From positions 16,665,001 through 16,729,000 of the forward strand of contig CM057482.1 in assembly GCA_030035585.1 (NCBI GenBank): a stretch of 64,000 nucleotides of DNA, written 5' to 3'. Origin of the DNA: Dugong dugon. Lineage: Eukaryota > Chordata > Mammalia > Sirenia > Dugongidae. This document shows positions 56,962 through 64,000 of this stretch, one piece after another. Each line of letters starts with the position of its first letter. The stretch's first letter is position 1. The position numbers and the translations under genes were made by a program. The notes under the pieces are model-generated. The model was not told the origin of the DNA. It was given only the letters and a program-made list of their open reading frames with translations, and ran no database searches.

Positions 56962-57140
56962 GGAGACCTGGTGACACAGTGGTTAAGTGCTCTGCTGCTA
57001 ACTGAAAGGTTCGTAATTCGAGCCTACCAGCCACTCTGTGGGAGAAAGATGTGGCAGTCTGCTCCTGTAAGGATTTACAGCCTTGGAAACCCTATGGATC
57101 TCTATGAGTCGGAATCTACTAGACGGCAGTTTTTGTTTTC
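56962..57140 (+). mobile_element. AfroSINE, plus strand
   Basis: gagacctggtgacacagtgg head, gggagaaagatgtggcagtc, tacagccttggaaaccctat, tatgagtcggaatctactag. Flanks ctccctttaca (56951-56961) and ctccccctttaca (57142-57154) look like its target duplication. Confidence 0.95.
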
Positions 57141-57154
57141 TTCTCCCCCTTTAC

Positions 57155-57755
57155 ATCCTAATCCTGAGTAACCTGGGCTTCTACCATCCCCAGTTTTTGA
57201 GTGTTCAGACCAGACTGAAGAGTTAAAATGATTTCTTCTGGACCAGTGTGGTTCACGGTAGGCTTAGACTGCCTAAAGACACTTCTGGATGTCATGTTTC
57301 TAACGGAAACCAACCAGTTCTAAAAGTAGCAAAGTGATTCCAAGTTGATTAAAACCAGTCTAAACTGGTTCTAACTAGGTCAAAACCAAACTTTCCTGAG
57401 TAAAACTGGATAAAGGTAGCTCACACATGATACCACAGTTGCAACTTGGGACAAATCAGTTTCAGAGCAGTTGATGCTGATTGAGACCAGATAAGCTTGG
57501 TTCTAACTTGTTGCTGGAAGTTGAAACTGGATTCAACCAGGTGATACTGCTTCATATTAGGGAAAAACAGTGTAGATTATTCTTAGCAGAGCAAACAGAT
57601 TCTAACTCCGTTACACCAGTTAAAGTCACATTAGTGAAAGTAAGCAGGTTCAAATGGGATTAAATCAGCTGTAACTTCATTATCTTTGCTTTGCTAATCC
57701 AAACCAGCTATGATCAGTTTAAGCTGGATCAATCTGGCAGCATTGCTAAAGTATA
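57155..57755. repeat. Degenerate CTGGTT/AACCAG-rich region
   Basis: From about 57290 to 57740 short motifs recur in both orientations: accaaccagttctaa, taaaaccagtctaaactggt, ttctaacttgttgctgg, ctggattcaaccagg, acaccagttaaag, aaaccagctatg, gctggatcaatctgg. The spacing is irregular, roughly 20-25 bases where regular. It resembles a decayed minisatellite or tandem palindromic array. I do not know the family. Confidence 0.4.
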
Positions 57756-57756
57756 T

Positions 57757-57949
57757 TAAAAACCAGTTGCCATCTAGTCAATTCTGACCCTATGTGTGTC
57801 AGAGTAGAACTGTGCTCCATAGGGTTTTCAATGGCTGATTTTTCAGAAGTAGGTCACCAGGCCTTTCTTCTGTGGTGCCTCTGGGTGGACTCAAACCTCC
57901 AACCTTTGGGTTAGCAACCGAGAATATTAACTATTTGCACCAACCAAAG
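57757..57949 (-). mobile_element. AfroSINE (long form), minus strand
   Basis: Tail aaaccagttgccatctagtc, ccatagggttttcaatggct, tcaccaggcctttcttctgt, head gttagcaaccgagaatatta. It abuts the next SINE, which appears to have inserted at its 5' end. Confidence 0.9.
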
Positions 57950-58164
57950 GGAAAAAAAAAAAAAAACCCACTGCTCTCAAGTTGATTCCGACTCATAGTG
58001 ACCCTATTGGACAGAGTAGAACTGCCCTATAGAGTTTCCAAGGCGTAAAGCTTTGCGGAAGCAGACTGCCACATCTTTATCCTGCAGAGTGGCTGATGGG
58101 TTCAAACTGCTGACCTTTCACTTAGCAGCTGAGCGCTTTACCCACTGCACCACCCAGGGACTCC
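57950..58164 (-). mobile_element. AfroSINE, minus strand, adjacent copy
   Basis: An A-run at 57950-57966, then cccactgctctcaagttgat, tttccaaggcgtaaagcttt, gcagactgccacatctttat and a head ending cccactgcaccacccaggga. Confidence 0.92.
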
Positions 58165-58707
58165 TAAGATATATTATTAACTATTTATTGAAGAAAAAAG
58201 ACACGGGTACCTTATAGATGTCTTTACACGTTATATTTTATAATTTGCATTTTGCTTTCATGTACAAATGAAAGATATATTTTAAAAATCCAAAGCAAGC
58301 TTTTTACTGACTCAACACACAATCTGTAGTGTTCATTGGTCTATAGATTTCTCAACACACTAAAATTATTTCTTACACCGTTGACTTCCAGTTTTTAATC
58401 AAATTCGGGCAGTGGGTTCTTTGTAAAAAAGAAAAAGTTTTTTTCCATTTACCGAGAGATGAGATCTTCTCAGTGGAAGTGAACTGTTTGTCCCACGCAC
58501 TGAGTTTTTCACAATAGTTCGGGGGAAGTTCTTTGTCCGTGGGAACAACACCCAGATTTTAATTACTTCATCACTAGTCATTCATGAGGAACCAGACCCA
58601 CAGTAAGATACATTTTCAAGAGAAATTATTTCTCCAGATCTGTGAGGCCATTGTGTCCCAATCCTGTGCTGATCCTAAGGAAAATGTACCGGCTACATGA
58701 ACTACAA
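58165..58707. other. Nothing recognised
   Basis: AT-rich spacer without supportable features. Confidence 0.45.
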
Positions 58708-58908
58708 AGGAGCCCTGGTGGCACAGTGGTTAAAGTACTCGGCTGCTAACCGAAAGTTCAGAGGTTTGAATTCACCAGCTGCTCTGTGGGAGAAAGATAT
58801 GGCAGTCTGCTTCTATAAAGATGCATAGCCTTGGAAATCCATGTGTCAGTTCTGCTCTGTTGTACAGGGTCACCATGAGTCGGAATCGACTTGACGGCAG
58901 TGGATAAG
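58708..58908 (+). mobile_element. AfroSINE, plus strand
   Basis: ggagccctggtggcacagtg head, gggagaaagatatggcagtc, catagccttggaaatccatg, catgagtcggaatcgacttg. Close to the family consensus. Confidence 0.95.
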
Positions 58909-59840
58909 ACTGAATATTAAACCAGCCTGGTTTTCCTGGTATAAACCTCACTTGGTCATGGTATATTTTTCTCCTTTTACAGTGCTGGATTCAATTTGCA
59001 AGTAATTTCTTGAGGATTCTGTGTCTATGTTCATGAGAGGTATTGGTCTGTAATTTTCTTTTCTTATACTATCTTTGATTCTGGAATGAAAGTAATGCTG
59101 GCCTCATAAGATGAGTTGGAAAGTATTCTTTCCTTTTCTATTTCCTGGAAGAGATGGTGTACGATTGGTGCTATACAATTGGTGCTAAATATTTGGTAGA
59201 ATTCTCCAGTGAAACTGGGGATGTCTTCTAAGGGAGTCTTAAATTATGAATTCAATTTTCTTAATAGTTACAGGGCTATTCCAAATATCTATTTCATATC
59301 ACTAAATTGTAATAATTTGTGCTTTTTGAGAAGTTGACTCATCTTATCCAAATTGTCAAATTTATGTGTGTAGAGTTGTTTGCTGTGTTCCCTTATTATC
59401 CTTTTAAAGTCTCAAGTCTATAGTGATATCCCTGTTTCATTCCTGATACTGGAAATTCATGTTTTCTTTTTCTTTGTCAGTCTAGCTGGAAGTTTGTCAA
59501 TTTTGTTGATCTTTTGAAAGGACCAGCTTTTGGTTTGATTGATTTTCTTTGTTGTCTTTCTGTTTTCAGTTTCTTTGATTTCTGTTCTTATTTTTATCAT
59601 TTCCTTCCTTCTGCTTGTTTGGGTTTATTTTGTCTTTTTTTTTTTTCTTCTCCCTAGTTTCTTAAGGTAGTGCTGGGATTGTTGATTTGACACCTTTCTT
59701 CTCTTCAGATATGAGCACTTAATGCTATAATTTTACCTTTAAGCACTGCCTTAGCTGCATCTTACAAATTTTGATATGTCATATTTTCATTTTCATTCAG
59801 TTTAACTAATTTTCTAATATTCTTTAAGACTTCCTTTCCA

Positions 59841-59994
59841 AGTGGTATAGTAGTTAAGAGCTATGGCTGTTAACCAAAAGGTCCATTAGGCACTCCTTGG
59901 AAACCCAATGGGGCAGTGCTACTGTGTCCTATAGGGTCACTATGAGTTAGAATCGACTCAGTGACAACGGGGTTGAGTTTGGTTGGAATATCCC
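59841..59994 (+). mobile_element. AfroSINE (short form), plus strand
   Basis: Flanked by ttaagacttcctttcca (59824-59840) and ttaagacttcctctcca (59995-60011), one difference. The body includes ggttaa-type head text, ctccttggaaacccaatggg and tatgagttagaatcgactca. Confidence 0.95.
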
Positions 59995-60721
59995 TTAAGA
60001 CTTCCTCTCCAACCTATTATTTAGAAGTGTTGTTTTATTTTCAAGTGTACAGAGATTTTTTTCAATTATTTTTCTGTTATTAGTTTCTAGTTTAATTATA
60101 TTATGGTTAGAGAACACACTTTGCATGATTTCAATTCTTTAAATTTGTTAAAGTTTGCTTTAAGACCTAGAATATAGTTTATCTTGGTGAATGTCCCATG
60201 TGCCCTTGACATGAATGTGTATTTTGCCATTGTGTGGAGTCATCTATAAGTGTCAGTTAGATTCAGTTGGTTGATGGTGTTGTTCAGTTCTTCTACATAC
60301 TTGCTGATTTTCTATTTGTGCTATCAATTATTAAGAGAGGAGTGTTGAAGTCTCCAACTATAATTGTGAGTTTGTCATTTCTCCATTTAGTCCTATCAGT
60401 TTTTGCTTCTTAGATTCTGAAATTCTTTGTGTATACATGGTTAGGATTACTATGTCTTCTTTGTGAACTGACACTTTCATCATTAGGTAATGACTTTCTT
60501 TAGCCCTGGTGATTTTCCTTGTTCTGAAGTTTACTTTGATACTAAAATAACAACTCAGGGTTTCTTTTGATTAGTGTTTGCATAGTTTATCTTTTTTCCA
60601 TCTTTTTACTCTGAATGTGCTTATATCGTTATATCTAAATTTGGTTTCTTTTAGGCAGTATATAGTTGTATCTTCTCTTTTTAAAATTCATTCCTTCGAT
60701 CTCTGTCTTTTAACTGGTAGT

Positions 60722-61139
60722 TCTGGTGGATAGACTCTAAAATGACTCCCAATGACCCCTAACTTTTAAATTTATACCCTTGCTTAATCTCTTCCTCTTA
60801 TAGTGTGGGCTAGTCCTGGGAGTTGCTTCTAACAAATAGAATACAGTAAAGGTGATGGGATGTCACTTCATTAAAGACAGCAAGGGAGTGAGCCCATCAA
60901 GAAGTCAACTAGCAAGATGGAAGCTATAACCTTAGGTACCATAATCAAGGAAGTGACATCTTCTGTCTTCTGCATTTGTTTGCCAGCCATGCCCTCCCTG
61001 TGAGTCACCCTCACAAGCACCGTCATGCCAATCTTCTTCCATATTTTACTGTAAAAAAAAAAAAATAGCGTAACACATTTACAAAAATACAACATGAGGG
61101 GAGGGCGTGGCTGGCAAACAAACACAGAAGACATGCATT
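60722..61139 (+). mobile_element. MaLR-like (MLT1-type) LTR relic
   Basis: ggtggatagactctaaaatg, agtgtgggctagtcctggga, ttgcttctaacaaatagaat and gtgatgggatgtcacttcat are the 5' part of a common MLT1-type LTR. Text after about 60900 is less typical and includes a long inverted repeat. It lies inside the old minus-strand L1. Confidence 0.5.
60964..61133. repeat. 35-bp inverted repeat with a 100-base loop
   Basis: 60964-60998 (tgtcttctgcatttgtttgc...) is the reverse complement of 61099-61133 (...ggctggcaaacaaacacaga...) with three mismatches, all transitions. The loop contains an A-run at about 61051-61063. Confidence 0.85.
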
Positions 61140-62240
61140 ATTTGTGAAAAAATGCAGTACATTGAAAACTCCATCAGACAATGTTATAATTTTTGCTGCC
61201 AACTGTCATACATATTTTAAAGAACTTAAGTTCTATTATATTTATCTAGATATTTACAAGATATTTCTGTTGCTCTTTCTTCATTACTACTCTTACTAGT
61301 CTTCCTCTGATATAATTTCTCTTTAATCTGAAGAACTTCCTTCAGCATTTCTTTTAGAGCAAGTCTGTTGGCAATGAATTCTCTTACTTTTCCTTTATCT
61401 GAGAAAGTCTGTATTTCAACTCCATTCTTGAAGGATATTTTCACTGGATATAGAATCTGGGTTGACTAGTATTTTCTTTCAGCACTTAAAAAATGTTATT
61501 TTATTTTGTTCCAGCTTCCATGGTCTCTGATGAGAAATCCACGGTCCTTTGTATCATTGTTCCCCTATATGAAATCTGCCACTTGTCTCTGGTTGCTTTC
61601 ATTTTCTTTGTCTTTAGTTTTTGTCAGTTTGAGAATGATGTGTCTGTGTGTAGATTTCTTTCAGTTTATCCACCTTGGGGTTGGCTGAGTTTCTTCAGGC
61701 CACACATCTCTGTCTTTTGCCAAATGTGGTAAATTTTTTCTTCAATTTTTTTTTTACACTCACTGCTCTTTTGCTTTTTCTTCTGTGATTTCAATGATAC
61801 AAGTATTAAACTTTTTGGTATTTTTCCACAGGTCCCTGAGGCTCTGTTAATTATTTTTCAATCTTTTTTCACTCTGTTGTTCAGATTGGATAATTTCTAT
61901 TGATCTATCTTTAAGTGCATTTCCATTCTGTGAATTTTTTATTCTAGTTCTCGCATTTTTCAGTTCTAAGATTTTCATTTGGCTCATCTTTATATCTTAT
62001 TTTTTTTTTGCAAAGACTTTCTATCTTTCCATTTGTTTCAAGAGTGCTAACCCTTATTTCCTGGAGCATGGTTGTAATCACTGCTTTAAAATTATTGATC
62101 TGATAATTCTAACACCTGTGACTTCTCAAGGTTGGTTTCTGTGGATCGTCTCTTGGGTTATATCCTAGACATTTTGAATATTACTCTATGATCTTAAATC
62201 TTAAGAAAAATGTTGATTGTTTTTAAGCAAGCAATTGACT

Positions 62241-63927
62241 AAGTTATATTCTGGCTACAAGTTCCAGCCTGCCTCTGTAGGCTGTGGTTCCAATATCAGT
62301 TCTGTTTGCAAAGTGCAGTATTATTCAGATCAATCCTATGTGTGCCTCCCAGTGGCCAGTCTTGAGCCTGGATCATAGTTTACTCTGTAGTTGAGTTCTC
62401 AAAGCCTGTGGTATGCTACTTAGGATCAGATTCACACATGTGCAGCTTGGAGGTGAGCCCAGGAGTTCATATATCAGTTTACCGGACTGCTCTCTTGGTC
62501 TTCCTATTCTCCATGATCTCTCCAACAGCTTTAGGCTCCTTGGGGCCTCCCTAGCCAGCAAACTTGGGGTTTAGTTTCCCTACTCTGCCACACATTTCCT
62601 GTGATGGTTTGTGTGTCTGGGGATAAGTGGCAGGAGGATATAGAGTTAACAAAAGGAGTGGAGATTTCCTGCACACTCCTGGGTTCGTTGCTCCTCTGGT
62701 CAGATAGAAAGGTTCCCCTCCCGCAGAGTTTTAGGTGCCTGCTCAGCCGCCACCACCACCACCACCACCACCACCGCTACTGCCATAGTCTGTGGGCTGG
62801 GGCTAAACAGAAGGAAAAAAGAAACAACCAGGGGATTTCTCCCATTCTCTCTGGCTCTTAGGAGTCCCCTTTCCCACTTCTTGGACCAGAAAAAGTAGAC
62901 TTCTCTTGGAGCTCATTCTGTTTGTATCTGGTGCACATTTCTGGGTTTTCAGCTGCCTCTGAGTCCAGGCTGGGTGATATTGGAGGGAGAAGAATAGCAA
63001 ACTCACTTTTCGCTTAGTGAAACTTTGACTTCTGGTCTCCTCCTCCACTCTGCCTGCTACAGTTTATGTTTCAGAGTTCTTAGAGAACTGCGCCAGACAT
63101 TCTGTCCAGGACTTACAGCTGCACTAAGTGTGTCCTTCCTTGTTCCTTGTTCCAGCTTCCAGAATCTTCTTTTGTTATCTAAATCACTGATAGTTTTCTA
63201 TGTGGAAAATGGTACTTAGTTTATATATCTGGCATTACTGCAAAAAAAAAAGTTGCAATTAAAAAAAGAATTCATTGACAAGCTATAGCTCTTTATTATG
63301 GCCTGAAAGAACTAAGAAGTCCACATCTTATTTCCTGGGTCTACAATCAGAGCATTCACCCCAAAGATAAATTCTGAAAGGAAAAAGTTCACAGTAACAT
63401 TGAACCACAACCTCACCTGGCCTGGACAATACTTTGAGTTGTTTTTCTTGTTTGCATCCTCCCCTTTCATAATAATGGAAAAAAAAGAAAGTTCCAAGAA
63501 GGCCACAAGAACTCTGAGATTTTGAGCTTGAGTGATTGGGTGGTGGTTGCCCTTCACCCATATATGGAGTATGGAATAAATAACAGGGTGTTCGGTGGTG
63601 AGATGAGAAGGATGTGTTCTTTTAATAGTACATTGCACTTGATGAGCTTGCCAAAATATCCAGAAAATGAAAGTCTGAAGTTGAAGGGTGGAGGTCAGAT
63701 CTGGGTGGCGTAAAGAATGGCTCCCAGAGAAGTTAGTGGAAAGTGTGAGGGAGAAAATTGTCATGGGAGGGCAGAGTACGTAGCATGACGAGAGAGGAGG
63801 GGCAAGGATCAGGTGAAGAGATGTGTTTGACCTTCCCATTGCCAAGGACTTCCCACCACAATGTAGGTTCCTCTCAACATTGTGCCCTCTCCATCATCCC
63901 CAAGTTTCACTCTACCTCAGTTGTGGC
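62241..63927. other. No gene recognised; (CCA)n at 62748-62775
   Basis: A short CCA trinucleotide run (ccaccaccaccaccaccacc). A 177-codon minus-strand open frame (63312-63845) has no recognised domain and no splice or promoter context, so it is not called. Confidence 0.45.
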
Positions 63928-64000
63928 TGTTGTTGTTGAATGCCTTCAAGTTGGTTATCACTCATAGAGATCCCATGTGACAGAGTAGAACTGCCCCCAT
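63928..64000 (-). mobile_element. AfroSINE or RTE 3' end cut by the window edge
   Basis: tgttgttgttgaatgccttc, tcactcatagagatcccatg and gacagagtagaactgccccc are the SINE tail read on the minus strand. The tail is shared with RTE, but cagagtagaactgcccc favours AfroSINE. Confidence 0.85.

Larger units (their letters stand above)
58920..62240 (-). mobile_element. Old L1, minus strand, interrupted
   Basis: Reverse-complement L1 runs from reverse transcriptase text (gtattggtctgtaattttct, atgctggcctcataagatga) through endonuclease text (agagaacacactttgcatga, tttgccattgtgtggagtca) to about 60720. It then resumes at about 61140 with ORF1/5' UTR text (ccatggtctctgatgagaaa, ggtccctgaggctctgttaa) to about 62240. 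It is interrupted by an AfroSINE and an LTR-like element. Ancient and broken throughout. Confidence 0.8.

Noticed and set aside
57950-58164. CRISPR-like or regularly spaced repeat array from adjacent SINEs
   Set aside because: Two dispersed SINEs side by side in mammalian DNA, not a CRISPR array.
63312-63845. 177-codon minus-strand open frame
   Set aside because: No recognisable domain, no splice or promoter context, and an overlapping open frame in another register; consistent with chance.

Overview
The window is mammalian genomic DNA, almost certainly from an afrotherian and most likely an elephant. Two signals support this. About 22 copies or fragments of a tRNA-headed SINE carry the AfroSINE body (box-B-like head, a conserved core, and a tail reading like 'tatgagtcggaatcgact'). 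Several copies of an RTE-clade LINE end in the same 3' sequence. Apart from one probable terminal coding exon near the left end (about 1979-2182, + strand), I see no host protein-coding gene. The rest is intron-like or intergenic DNA dominated by interspersed repeats.

Left part (1-8.4 kb): old L1 pieces, the candidate terminal exon with its 3' UTR and AATAAA signal, MIR SINEs, MaLR-type solo LTRs, AfroSINEs, and a MITE-like inverted repeat that has itself received a SINE and an LTR.

Centre-left (8.4-25.3 kb): a nested stack. An old minus-strand L1 was hit by a plus-strand RTE LINE (8652-20269). That RTE was hit by a full-length L1 (9717-18257) and by an LTR (18698-19048). A second, minus-strand RTE (about 22826-25092) lies further along and contains a short L1 3' UTR insertion. 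The full-length L1 is the highlight. ORF1 (349 codons) and ORF2 (1273 codons) are both open, the endonuclease and reverse transcriptase catalytic residues sit at the positions known from human L1, the target-site duplication is 19 bp, and the 5' UTR is built on 266-bp GC-rich monomers. A small ORF ends in an ATGA overlap with the ORF2 start, and the 3' UTR holds three related units.

Middle (25-52 kb): mostly unannotatable DNA with scattered L2, MER5-like, MIR, AfroSINE and LTR copies, plus an old plus-strand L1 (about 34740-39790) interrupted by a 5'-inverted RTE. Right part (52-64 kb): a second young L1 on the minus strand (52238-56856) with a different tandem-repeat 5' UTR fused directly to the middle of ORF2, a cluster of AfroSINEs, an old minus-strand L1 (58920-62240) and an apparently unique tail.

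The elements fit one known system: L1 supplies autonomous retrotransposition, and the RTE LINE and AfroSINE share a 3' end, consistent with RTE machinery mobilising the SINE. All family names come from recognition by eye, not from database searches.
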